Shown here: positions 31,870 through 44,100 of the stretch, piece after piece | Position numbering within the stretch: the first letter of the stretch is position 1 | Layout: every line of letters begins with the position of its first letter | Origin: Panicum virgatum | Taxonomy: Eukaryota > Streptophyta > Magnoliopsida > Poales > Poaceae | NCBI RefSeq assembly: GCF_016808335.1 | Contig: NC_053145.1 | Span: 28,469,120 to 28,533,119 of the forward strand | Length of the DNA stretch: 64,000 nucleotides | Reading direction: 5' to 3' | The notes under the pieces: generated by a model | What the model was told of the DNA's origin: nothing | Databases searched by the model: none | The model's input: only the letters and a program-made list of their open reading frames with translations | Program-made: the position numbers and the translations under genes

Positions 31870-32400
31870 TCAAGTTTGGTCCAAAATGTTATGGTCTTTG
31901 GTTTGTGACCAACTCAAAGGAGTTCGACACCTTTGATCATACGATGCTTTAAATAGTGCCATTTTCAAGCTTGCTTGATAGCTGGGCGAGAACTCTGCTA
32001 AAAACGGGTATTTGTCTTCATGGTTGTCATAATGAATGATGTAAGATCTTAGCATGACTTTTAAGATTCGGTCCTCTTTTCAGTTTGGCCGTCGGTTCGA
32101 GGATGATAAGCTGAACTTCGGATCAGTTTGGTGACAGGAGAAGATTGCAAGGAATTTCCCAAAAAGTGTGCTAGGAGTTGAGCACTATTATTGAATTTAA
32201 TTGTATGTGGTATGATATGTAGACCACAATGTATTCAAGAGGAATACCGGTACACTTCTTGGTAGTATGAATAGTGTGTAATTGAAAAAAAAGGTCAGTT
32301 GTCGATAATGATCCAAATGGAATTAGGCCTTGGAGAGGTGCTTGGCAAAGCAATCATGAAATCCATAATCGGCAAAAATTGGAGTGTAACGGTATTTATA
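31870..32400 (-). pseudogene. decayed integrase fragment, array copy 1
   Basis: The - strand segment 32055-31870 reads FLAEFSPSYQASLKMALF and YDQRCRTPLSW, corresponding to the integrase C-terminal core phrase [12 protein letters not shown]...[11 protein letters not shown] of the intact element at 1-2337. Upstream pieces are too degenerate for a continuous frame. The duplicate is at 41332-41862. Confidence 0.7.
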
Positions 32401-33664
32401 AGTGGTCTCGGTATAGCATTAGGAGATATATTCAGCGAGAAATTTGCCTAGGGTCTTGATATACTTTGTTAATACCCAAGTGATTGGAAAGCTTTGGAGA
32501 GAGATGACCTATCAAGAATTGGTTTTCAGAGATAATGATTCAGTTGATCCACTATGGAGATTCAAACCATACAACTCTATCCTTGCAGTAAAACATTTAG
32601 GCTTCTCCATTCTTTAGAAGAGCTTGTACTTGATGATTCTTTTGCAAAACAGATTCTGGGTAGTTGATAGAATTGATCATTACTGAGGAATCCAAGGTCG
32701 AAAAATTCTCAAATTTTTACTGGGGGTGCCTAAGATAATTTTGATCATTTCCTCTAGTCAACTCCAACTCATAAACAGAGCTTAAGATAGTCAAATCATT
32801 AAGTGTTTGCCTAAAGGTTGACCCAGATTTCAGACTGAACAGAGGGCTAGTATTTTGACTGTAAATACCAAACCACTTGAAAAAAAATTCTCAAAAATTT
32901 TCAGTAGCTTCTAGACTCAGTTATCCACAACATTCGTGTTGAACGCTTTCTAAGGAAAAGCTTTTATGTGGGTCGAAAAATTCATGTGGCCAGACTGCTA
33001 CAAGTTGATAGGATCATAGGGTTTTACCAAAAGACTGAATTTTGTGGGTTACACTTCTCTAAAAATTTTCAAATTTTTACAGAAGTAAGGATATTTGTTT
33101 TAATACATTTGGTTCCACAGGGTCAACATATTTTGAGGTAGTTGGCCAGGTCTAAAAATTTGGATTTCTCTTTTGTACCTGCCGGTCCGCTTACATTTGA
33201 CTGCTTTCTAGGATGGAGATTGCAATGTGGCAATGCAGATATGTGGTTAAATGAGTGAAAACACCCATGGGAGATAAGTTTGTGTCGATGTAATATACGG
33301 ATACAACGACCCATACTCCTAAGAAATATGCACACGGATTGGTGCATTTGTCCTGAGGTAAGCTAGTGGATGTGCGGTTCATGGTGTGATGGTACACATG
33401 GTTTATGCACATAATGTGGTACACACAAGTGTGCTGAGTAAGTGCGTGGGCATGCGTTGCACATGTTGCAATGCAGTGTACTGACCAAGAAAGTTATGCA
33501 AGTTCTTTATATTTCTGTTGACCTTCATGAATTTCTTCAAGAGTGGTGAAATTGATCCTTCCTTGTTCGACCTGATCAGCCTGTTTCTTGCGCTCATCCC
33601 GCAATCTTTTGCGCATGCTTTTAGTTGTTTGGCTAGAACCTTGGTCCTGATTTTGCTATGTGGC

Positions 33665-34288
33665 CTAAGGACATCTTCGAGCGAAGTGGGTAGGACTTCT
33701 ACAGATGAAACAACGGTTCGTCTCACTCGGACCATTGTGCTGTTTGCATCGTACGGATGTCATCACTGGCATATCTACTGAACCATTCTTGGGTATAGTG
33801 CACCTAGCTGGGTCCATGGTTTCACGGACAGGCGAGCAAGTTCTTGCTCTTAGGACTGTGTTGGCAGCAATAGCATTGCGGGTTTGCCTTTTACCACGGG
33901 GAACGAATTTCGTGCATGTAATTTCCCATCCAGTCAAGTCTATATTGCTTGAGCCATGCTTGGGGGTCAGACACTTTACTTGGTCATCCTTAAGTTTCAT
34001 CGGAAGTTGTGATGGTGGCATTAGGGAGTCCGAGTGAACATCCTTTATTTCTTGTGTGTCTTCATGGAGCTCTTGATAGTCTGCAACTGGAGATTGGTGG
34101 ACCTTGTGCCCATCTAGTTGAAAGTGTTGTTGCTGCAGAAAATGAGAAATTACTTGCTGTCCCTGAACAAGTTGTCGAAGCAACTCATTTTGGGTGGCAA
34201 GTAATTCCTCAAGGCCGGGTGGTGGTGGCTGCGATCCGCTACCACTAGCACCGAAATTATCTAGAGTACTATGGGTTGTTCTCACCAT
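33665..34288 (-). CDS. gag-like protein with zinc knuckle, array copy 1
   Basis: 207 codons starting MVRTTHSTLDNFGASGSGSQ, with a proline run and a Gln/Leu-rich helix (LATQNELLRQLVQGQQ) typical of Tekay gag N-termini. It ends with the CCHC knuckle CFICRSPTHFARRC. The capsid core present in full-length gag is missing, so it is an internally deleted gag. It would bind RNA at most; packaging and copying would depend on another element. The second copy (43127-43750) differs by one residue (Lys to Asn). Confidence 0.7.
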   Translation of the reverse strand: MVRTTHSTLDNFGASGSGSQPPPPGLEELLATQNELLRQLVQGQQVISHFLQQQHFQLDGHKVHQSPVADYQELHEDTQEIKDVHSDSLMPPSQLPMKLKDDQVKCLTPKHGSSNIDLTGWEITCTKFVPRGKRQTRNAIAANTVLRARTCSPVRETMDPARCTIPKNGSVDMPVMTSVRCKQHNGPSETNRCFICRSPTHFARRCP

Positions 34289-34289
34289 C

Positions 34290-36450
34290 TGAAATATATG
34301 AGTTCAAGCATCAGCGATATGATTCGTATAGCTTCCGATGCAATGAACAAGTGTGCAACACAACAAATGCTGTGTAACCAGTTTGTGCAGCGTTAGTCGT
34401 TACAAAGAAATTTGTAACTTGCTTTTGGTTCATTGAAACTTTCTGAAATTTTGACAGCAACTAGATAATTTCACGGGCTATAACTTTGGTAGTCAACTTA
34501 GAGGCTAATTCTAAGAGTGAGATGGTCGAAATTGTCCATTACTATACCTCTGGTTTTCTGAACAGAGTCTCTATATTTAGGCCATAACTTCTACTATATA
34601 CATCTAATGAAGTTGAAATTATGTAGGCATGTAGCTTAGGATGTTTGGAGCAACTTTGGTATTCAACCCCAAGGATAAAACAATGGTTAAGATGGTTGAA
34701 ATATTCGGTCTTTGCTTCTCTGTTCTGGCTGTTTTCAGCAGGCCGGGCAATAGTGTTTTGCCTATAACTTGGAGTATACTAACATTAAGAAGATGAAAAT
34801 TTGTGAGAATTTAGGTCATGAAATTTTGTGACCACTTTGTTATTCAACTCACAGCTAAGAAGAGTCATCTACAAGGGTGAAAATTTTAGCAATAACCTGT
34901 GGGGTTTAGACTAGACAATGAGAGTTCAATTGTACCGGAAGCAAGTTTAGAGTTTCATCACTCTAAATTGAGGGGTCCAAAAATTTTTGAAATTTTTCTA
35001 GGGCATTGAAAATATCATTGTGCACAATTTTTCTAGTCAAGGCTAGGTCTAGATCAACCCTATGATGGTCTTTTTCTTAAAAGTCTTCCTTACTGTATGT
35101 CCAGAAAATTCAGCGAACAGAGAGCTAGTGTTTTCTTCACCAAGGACAATATACTTTGTCAAAAATTCTCAAAATTTTACATAAGATGCCCAAGGTAGTG
35201 AGGAACATTTCATCTAGTCAACACTAAGGCCAGTTCAGATCCTAACAAGGTGATATGCTCAAGGTTTTGAAGTGATGTCAAACCAGAAAACAGATTGTCC
35301 AGAGAGGGTGAAATTTGACCATATCTACCAAACCATTAGGCAAAGATAATTCAAAATTTTACAGTGAGTTCTATATTAAGTTACCTACAACTTTTGTGTT
35401 GAACGATTTTTCAGATAAACATCTTAATGTGGTCGAAAAAGTCAGTTTATGCAGACTGCTCCGAGTGGACAGATTTGCAGAAGGTTACTATAAATTTGAA
35501 AACACTAAGGTAGGAAGCTTCAAAAATTCTCATTTTTTTTCAGAAGCTTGGAATTTTGCGTAGATACATTTCATATTACAACCCAAACTTGATTTGAAGT
35601 GATTTTCATATTTTAAAAATTCGAGGAAACCAGAATTTCCAGATTACACAGATTTGCTAGATGATCCTTAATGATGGATTTGTGACCTTTTCGATTACAA
35701 TTTCTTCCAAAGGTTTCTTTGCTGAAGATTTGAGAATGAATGCAGAGCCTATTCGTCCTCACCAAGAAAAAAAAATTGCCAAGTAACCTTGGTCTTACAT
35801 GGTTAGCTTCGGTGGCATACATAATACGTCTCTCGCTATATAGCTACTCGATATAGATATCTAGTCTAGGATTCGATTTCGAGTTAGCATACCTGCAGAA
35901 AATCGACAATACATAATATGAACCTTCCGTGCCAGCACTCACGAAAGCGTTCCCATCCATTACCGATCACTATAGAACCGGCATCCATACAATTCCCGCC
36001 GTATGGACAACGTTAAGCATACGTTATCGAAATAACGTATTGACTGTGTACCGTCTTTGACGGGGAATTGAATTCCAATTTCGAACCATTACTCCCCATA
36101 CAATCAACCGAAGTTGGTATATGGGCAGCAGCTCAAGTAGGCCACTGCTTGAGCTCCAGCGTTCGGCTTGCATCACCGACGGGAAGGTCAGACTCCCTCA
36201 GCTGACTGAGTAAGCATACCTCCGCGGCGACGATGTAGTTGCATAATTTAAATTGCGGAATTTAAATACTGAAAAGTAATGTGCTGGAAGTTAGCCATAC
36301 AAAATAAGCCACTTGATTATACCCATAAAATCCCCTAGGGCTTTACGTCCTAGACTTGTCCTTGGAGATCCTAAACTCTTTCAAAAACTTTAGTAGTTTT
36401 GAAGTCAAGTTTTAATTTGTTGTTTTGAAAACCGAGGCTGTCATCTCTGG
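34290..36450 (-). repeat. non-coding leader with degenerate repeated phrases, copy 1
   Basis: No ORF above 82 codons. Recurring phrases: TCAAAATTTTACA, CTAGTCAACTC/ACTA, CAACTTTTGTGTTGAACG, GTGGTCGAAAAAGTC, ATAACTT..GTATAC. They recur at roughly 180-200 bp spacing, and again between the gag and integrase remnants (32690-33090). Ancestral tandem units, now diverged. Confidence 0.5.
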
Positions 36451-36458
36451 TAGGCTGT

Positions 36459-36478
36459 CTGCAAGCTCTGATGCCAGC
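36459..36478 (-). promoter_or_regulatory. primer-binding site, internal domain 1
   Basis: The - strand reads TGGCATCAGAGCTTGCAG two bases after the LTR end GGTTCCGCCACA. This resembles the initiator-Met-tRNA type site TGGTATCAGAGC with one change. The same site is at 45921-45940 in the second internal domain. Confidence 0.75.
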
Positions 36479-39400
36479 TGTGGCGGAACCACCCAAAACT
36501 ACTGGGCCCGGGTGCACTGATCTTTGTTGCTAAGCAACTCTGACCCAAATTGGCACTCACCGGTAGTTCCTCGAGTGAAGCCTCGATAAAAGCCACGCTA
36601 TTCCAGGATCAGCAGACAACACTCACACGAAGGTGAGCCCAGAGATTACAACACAGAACATTTCATACATCTCAGAGTGATTGCAGCGGAAAGGAAATTT
36701 ATTACAAACTAGGTTTAGAATAGTAGAGTACTACAGAGTTCCAAACTACACAAATTATTCAAGTGTCATAGTTCAGCGGAAGCATTAAAAGGTATCTAGC
36801 GAAATAACGTGACGCATCGATAAAGCCCGTACGAAAGCGTCACTCAGCGGGAGGGTGGTCAGCACCAGCTGAAGGGCCATCCCACTCAACAGACCAGCCC
36901 GGAGGCAAGGTACATGGCCAAGTAAGACTCGCGAACAGATCTTCAATGTTAGTACCTGAAAAACAGTGCCACAAGCAAAGGCTGAGTATACTAATACTCA
37001 GCAAGACTGACCCGTCACCGGATATAACATAGTCCGATAACTAGACATGCCAGGCTTTTTGGTTGGTGGGGTTTGTTTTGCCAAAAACGCCACTAAATGT
37101 TGATCCTTATTTTCAGATTTTATTTAGCCATCTTCTAGTTAGATTAACCATTCTAAGTTTGCATCCAACTCTACACAAACATGGTAGAGCAATCATTTAA
37201 TCAACCAGCAGTATTATCATCATCATGTTCCACTTGTTACTCTATGTGACCGAAATCATTAAGCAATCTCATGCCGTGAGAGGCGGACGATTCCGAATCG
37301 AATTTCATCCTGGCCAGGGGAACCTAGACCACACGTATGGGAACCAAGTCACCCACACAACATTTCCCTTTTCTTTCCAGTCCGTGGATCCGGAACACCC
37401 TCCCCGACTACAGAGTCCGACCACTCTGTACCCGTACGTCCGGACAAAAATAAAACCTACTTCTACCAAGAGGGTGCGAGATCGTTCCACTCGCTGGTCC
37501 AATCAGGTACTTCAGCTTACCGATTACCATATTTCTCGGCATGTGGCTAGTACTTTCAAACGCTTAACGAAATGAGCCACACACCGCGACCTTAGCCATT
37601 TTGCCTACACCAGCGGGGTATCACAACTACACAACCCCGCCCGTTGTCCTTATATTTCAGCAGGAATTAAAGTCAGTCAACTCCTATAATCTCGCGAAAG
37701 GCAGGAAACCTCTCGACTTTTACCGTACCTAGTTAGCGGGGCAACTAGTCGAGAAAAAGATCCGGATAACAACATAGGTACCTAGGGATCATGCACCTAA
37801 GGTTTTCGATCAACTCCTAGAAAACGTAAATGCGCAATAAAAATTATTACAACATATACAAATAGTAAGATGAATATAATGCGTAAAATAATGGGATTAT
37901 GCACCGGGGCTTGCCTTCTTGGGCACTGTTCAAAACTAGCCTTGGGCTCTTCCGAACATTGGTTCGGGTCTTGTTTCAAGTCAGTAAAATTAAGGGAGAC
38001 ACTCTCCGGAGTGGTAGTATTCGCGGGCACCAACTCGTAATCACCGTCGAGTAGATTTACCGTTTCTATATGCATGCAGAAATGATATTGTTACAACATG
38101 ATATAACATATTTCTTTCCTTCACTATAAAGTTGTAGTCCAGAATAGCACGTGTTTGTTGTGGTGGTCTTAGTTAACTTTATTTTCTGGGCAATCGTTTA
38201 TAGAGTAGTTCTTAATTTCACTTTACTTCATAAAAGAGCTGTGTGTTTTGATTTTTATTCTTATCATTAAAACATAACAGACTTTCACTATTTCATAGCA
38301 ACCCATTTACTCATGAGCTAGTGATGAAAAACTAAAGTAACTCAGATCAGGTACTTTAGCATTTATGGTATAGTTTTCAGCATCTAACCATAAATTAATT
38401 AACCATACAAAGCATGTAAGTAGATTACTCTAGTTGCTTCATCTTTTGGCACAGCAAGTTTGACATGGGTTCTTGTGCTACAAATTTTATGGGAGCATCT
38501 ACCAAGCATCTACTCAGTACTGAAATTTTTCCAGATTTTATCTACTCATGCATCAGAGGTGACAAAAAGAATAAAAACAGCAAGCCATTAACAATGATTA
38601 ATTCTACAGAAAGTTTCACTAAGGATTTGGTTCTCAAATTTTTACCAGAGACTAGTAATGAGTTAAACATGCTCCAGAAAAATTTTCAAGATTTAACTCA
38701 CTATGATAAATTAATTATTCAGTTAACTTAGCATGAGTTTGCATAAATTTCTCAAGGTGCATTTGACCAGTATTGCATCTGAACTTTTTATTACAGGTAG
38801 AACATACTCTAAACAAGATCATGCCCAAAAATAATGACCAGAAACATTGTATATTACTCAAAACAAAAATAGTAAACCTAGCCATAAGATGCTAAGCATG
38901 ATTATTCGATAAAGCCAAACTCAGTAACTGCAGCTCAAAATTTTTAGACAGGAACACAGAGCTAAAAAGAGACTCCAGAAATAAATATGGATTTTTATGA
39001 GCATAACAACTATATATGAGGAATTAAGTTGATTAAACAAGCATAAATCATGGTATATAGCAAATGAACTCTAAATAATCTGAAATTTAGGTATTAGTAG
39101 TGTTTTAGTTTTACATGCACGCAGTAAAAAATTCCAGAGCAAGTTCATGTGTATATTTTCCAGAATTAAATCGAGAAAGCTAACAACAGATTAGAGAATC
39201 TTGATTGTTCTAACATGATAACTGTTTTGGTTTGGTGTCATCTTTTTACTGTGATCTTAGCATCCCATTAGTGATAACATATCCAAAAATCAAGGTCATT
39301 TGATGAGCAGAACTTCATGAACATGCATAAGGTGATTTTCTTATTATTTTTCTCAGATTAAAATAAAAGCAAAATATGAACATGTGAATGTAACAAAAGT

Positions 39401-41112
39401 TGTAGTTCTTGTTCTAAGGATTCCAGAACAGTTGAGTTTATATTTTTCTGATTTTTCTACGATTTTATATGGAATTTACAAGTTTGCAGCTTTGAAGTTC
39501 ATGTACATTTTGCAGTTTGACCCCTGAAAATTTCGTGTCTTTTAACTTGGGGTCCCTGGCGGAAGTACAGAACAGGGGAGGGAACGGGAGCGGCGTTTCC
39601 CGGCGATGGGGATGGCCGGCGGCGAGGGGAAAGTGGGGGAAAGTGGAGAGGGGCTCGAGAGCTACCTTTGGGTGGCCGTGGCTCGTCGGGAGAGGGTCTG
39701 AGGAGGCGGGTCCGCGGTGAGGGGCGGCCGGCGGTGGGTCTGATCGCCGGTGGCCATGCTCCGGTGAGGGAAGGAGGGAGCGGATGGGTCGGAGAGCTTC
39801 AGGAGGGCGATGGGGTTCCATTCCAGGGGTCGGCTTGTGCAGAGGAAGGCCGGGGAGTGGAGTTCGGCGTTGGGCGGATCTCGCCGGCGCCAATGGAAGT
39901 TCGGCTATCGTTCTAGGCAATTTCGGCGGGCTAGGGCGGAGGGGGATGGGTCAGGGAGCTGCCATATGGGGTGGAGGAGGCCGTGCGCAGCTTGGATTGG
40001 AGAATATGGGGGTGGAGGGGGTGGTTCCACGGTGAGCCGAGCTCTGCTCGCCGGCAATGGTCTGGGCGCGCGCGTGGAGGCCTGGGGCTCCAATTTATAG
40101 GGGAGTACGCATAGTGGCAAAGGTTTGGGGCTCCTGGGGGAGGTCGAACTGGGACGCAGTGGCCTGGGGGATGCCTGGCTCAGGAGCTCGGTGATGGCCG
40201 TCGCCGTGGCGAGCGCACAGATGGCGGGGGCGCGTGGCGAGCTCAGATGGTGCCAAGAGGGGGCGGTTTTGGGAAGACCAGGGGCGCACGAGGTGGTTTG
40301 GGCCTGGGGCTCGGCACCTGTCCGCCCAGGTGGCCGGCGCCGGCGTACGGCGTCGCCAGTGGACAGGGTGCAGGGAGGCGGGAGGTTGAAGAAACGGTCA
40401 GTGGCAATCTCGTAAATAAACCGAAGTTCCAAAACTCAGTTATGTAATCTCAATTTTTCTCCATATTCTTGGCCTCAAATGAAAAAGTGTTGAATACCAC
40501 TTTTGCTCAGTTTTTCGAGATCTACAACTTTCGTGTTATGCACTTTTTCATTAGAGCAATGGTTTGAGAGTTATTTAATTATTTCAAAAACTGCCATTTA
40601 AGGTACTTATCATTTCATGTGAATTTTGGCACTTTTACTCCTAGGCTTCAACTAGACTTTTGTTTAACATGACATGGTGAATTTGTATATTCATTTTCCT
40701 ATGCATAAGTGCATTGGTTTGAAAGTTATTTTTAACTTCCTTATTACTAGAAATTGAACTCTTGTTTATTTGATTTGTTTAAATCTTGAATTTGCCAAAA
40801 AGTCTTTTAAATTAAACTATGTGTCACAAAAATATGAGTGTGTCTTTATTCTACATTTTTGTGACCAGTTGAGCATGAAAGTTTCAAGAATATTAAAGGA
40901 ACCAGTTTTATATCCACACATGTCAAGTCGAGTTTAAAAGTGTACCAAATATTGTTTTTCAAGCATTGCACTCAAACACATGCACACATACATTTACACA
41001 CAAGTTTGCAAGAACTAGACATAGGGTTCTTCTCTAAGCTTTCTTAGCTCATTTGTGTATGAAGTTATGTTAATTGCCTAGCTTTGGTTAAACTGACACC
41101 AGAGGTGTCACA
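36479..41112 (-). repeat. LTR 2 of the array (middle, recombinant)
   Basis: 4634 bp. From the start to at least 39714 it shares with LTR 3 every base that distinguishes LTR 3 from LTR 1. From 40342 onward it matches LTR 1 and not LTR 3. Private changes at about 37308, 38278 and 40192. Confidence 0.95.
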
Positions 41113-44100
41113 GCCTACCCCCCTTAAAAAGAATCTCGCCCCGAGATTCAGGTTAATAAACTAAGTGTGGACAGTGTGCGTGCCTTTGGTTGGTGAAACC
41201 AGAAGGTAGACATTATTACCGACTTCGAGTTGCAAAGATTTTTTTTCTTTTTATCCAAATAACTCATTTGGCTAGAGTGTTCAGCTCTAAGATTTTCTGG
41301 TATTATCTTTGGTTGTTATTCTGCCTAATGATCAAGTTTGGTCCAAAATGTTATGGTCTTTGGTTTGTGACCAACTCAAAGGAGTTCGACACCTTTGATC
41401 ATACGATGCTTTAAATAGTGCCATTTTCAAGCTTGCTTGATAGCTGGGCGAGAACTCTGCTAAAAACGGGTATTTGTCTTCATGGTTGTCATAATGAATG
41501 ATGTAAGATCTTAGCATGACTTTTAAGATTCGGTCCTCTTTTCAGTTTGGCCGTCGGTTCGAGGATGATAAGCTGAACTTCGGATCAGTTTGGTGACAGG
41601 AGAAGATTGCAAGGAATTTCCCAAAAAGTGTGCTAGGAGTTGAGCACTATTATTGAATTTAATTGTATGTGGTATGATATGTAGACCACAATGTATTCAA
41701 GAGGAATACCGGTACACTTCTTGGTAGTATGAATAGTGTGTAATTGAAAAAAAAGGTCAGTTGTCGATAATGATCCAAATGGAATTAGGCCTTGGAGAGG
41801 TGCTTGGCAAAGCAATCATGAAATCCATAATCGGCAAAAATTGGAGTGTAACGGTATTTATAAGTGGTCTCGGTATAGCATTAGGAGATATATTCAGCGA
41901 GAAATTTGCCTAGGGTCTTGATATACTTTGTTAATACCCAAGTGATTGGAAAGCTTTGGAGAGAGATGACCTATCAAGAATTGGTTTTCAGAGATAATGA
42001 TTCAGTTGATCCACTATGGAGATTCAAACCATACAACTCTATCCTTGCAGTAAAACATTTAGGCTTCTCCATTCTTTAGAAGAGCTTGTACTTGATGATT
42101 CTTTTGCAAAACAGATTCTGGGTAGTTGATAGAATTGATCATTACTGAGGAATCCAAGGTCGAAAAATTCTCAAATTTTTACTGGGGGTGCCTAAGATAA
42201 TTTTGATCATTTCCTCTAGTCAACTCCAACTCATAAACAGAGCTTAAGATAGTCAAATCATTAAGTGTTTGCCTAAAGGTTGACCCAGATTTCAGACTGA
42301 ACAGAGGGCTAGTATTTTGACTGTAAATACCAAACCACTTGAAAAAAAATTCTCAAAAATTTTCAGTAGCTTCTAGACTCAGTTATCCACAACATTCGTG
42401 TTGAACGCTTTCTAAGGAAAAGCTTTTATGTGGGTCGAAAAATTCATGTGGCCAGACTGCTACAAGTTGATAGGATCATAGGGTTTTACCAAAAGACTGA
42501 ATTTTGTGGGTTACACTTCTCTAAAAATTTTCAAATTTTTACAGAAGTAAGGATATTTGTTTTAATACATTTGGTTCCACAGGGTCAACATATTTTGAGG
42601 TAGTTGGCCAGGTCTAAAAATTTGGATTTCTCTTTTGTACCTGCCGGTCCGCTTACATTTGACTGCTTTCTAGGATGGAGATTGCAATGTGGCAATGCAG
42701 ATATGTGGTTAAATGAGTGAAAACACCCATGGGAGATAAGTTTGTGTCGATGTAATATACGGATACAACGACCCATACTCCTAAGAAATATGCACACGGA
42801 TTGGTGCATTTGTCCTGAGGTAAGCTAGTGGATGTGCGGTTCATGGTGTGATGGTACACATGGTTTATGCACATAATGTGGTACACACAAGTGTGCTGAG
42901 TAAGTGCGTGGGCATGCGTTGCACATGTTGCAATGCAGTGTACTGACCAAGAAAGTTATGCAAGTTCTTTATATTTCTGTTGACCTTCATGAATTTCTTC
43001 AAGAGTGGTGAAATTGATCCTTCCTTGTTCGACCTGATCAGCCTGTTTCTTGCGCTCATCCCGCAATCTTTTGCGCATGCTTTTAGTTGTTTGGCTAGAA
43101 CCTTGGTCCTGATTTTGCTATGTGGCCTAAGGACATCTTCGAGCGAAGTGGGTAGGACTTCTACAGATGAAACAACGGTTCGTCTCACTCGGACCATTGT
43201 GCTGTTTGCATCGTACGGATGTCATCACTGGCATATCTACTGAACCATTCTTGGGTATAGTGCACCTAGCTGGGTCCATGGTTTCACGGACAGGCGAGCA
43301 AGTTCTTGCTCTTAGGACTGTGTTGGCAGCAATAGCATTGCGGGTTTGCCTTTTACCACGGGGAACGAATTTCGTGCATGTAATTTCCCATCCAGTCAAG
43401 TCTATATTGCTTGAGCCATGCTTGGGGGTCAGACACTTTACTTGGTCATCCTTAAGTTTCATCGGAAGTTGTGATGGTGGCATTAGGGAGTCCGAGTGAA
43501 CATCATTTATTTCTTGTGTGTCTTCATGGAGCTCTTGATAGTCTGCAACTGGAGATTGGTGGACCTTGTGCCCATCTAGTTGAAAGTGTTGTTGCTGCAG
43601 AAAATGAGAAATTACTTGCTGTCCCTGAACAAGTTGTCGAAGCAACTCATTTTGGGTGGCAAGTAATTCCTCAAGGCCGGGTGGTGGTGGCTGCGATCCG
43701 CTACCACTAGCACCGAAATTATCTAGAGTACTATGGGTTGTTCTCACCATCTGAAATATATGAGTTCAAGCATCAGCGATATGATTCGTATAGCTTCCGA
43801 TGCAATGAACAAGTGTGCAACACAACAAATGCTGTGTAACCAGTTTGTGCAGCGTTAGTCGTTACAAAGAAATTTGTAACTTGCTTTTGGTTCATTGAAA
43901 CTTTCTGAAATTTTGACAGCAACTAGATAATTTCACGGGCTATAACTTTGGTAGTCAACTTAGAGGCTAATTCTAAGAGTGAGATGGTCGAAATTGTCCA
44001 TTACTATACCTCTGGTTTTCTGAACAGAGTCTCTATATTTAGGCCATAACTTCTACTATATACATCTAATGAAGTTGAAATTATGTAGGCATGTAGCTTA

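Larger units (their letters stand above)
31651..36478 (-). mobile_element. array internal domain 1
   Basis: 4828 bp. From the right (5' in element sense): PBS, a 2.1-kb non-coding leader with degenerate repeats (34290-36450), a gag-like ORF (34288-33665), further AT-rich sequence, decayed integrase (about 32400-31870), and PPT at 31651-31670. No RT or protease was recognised. Confidence 0.9.
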
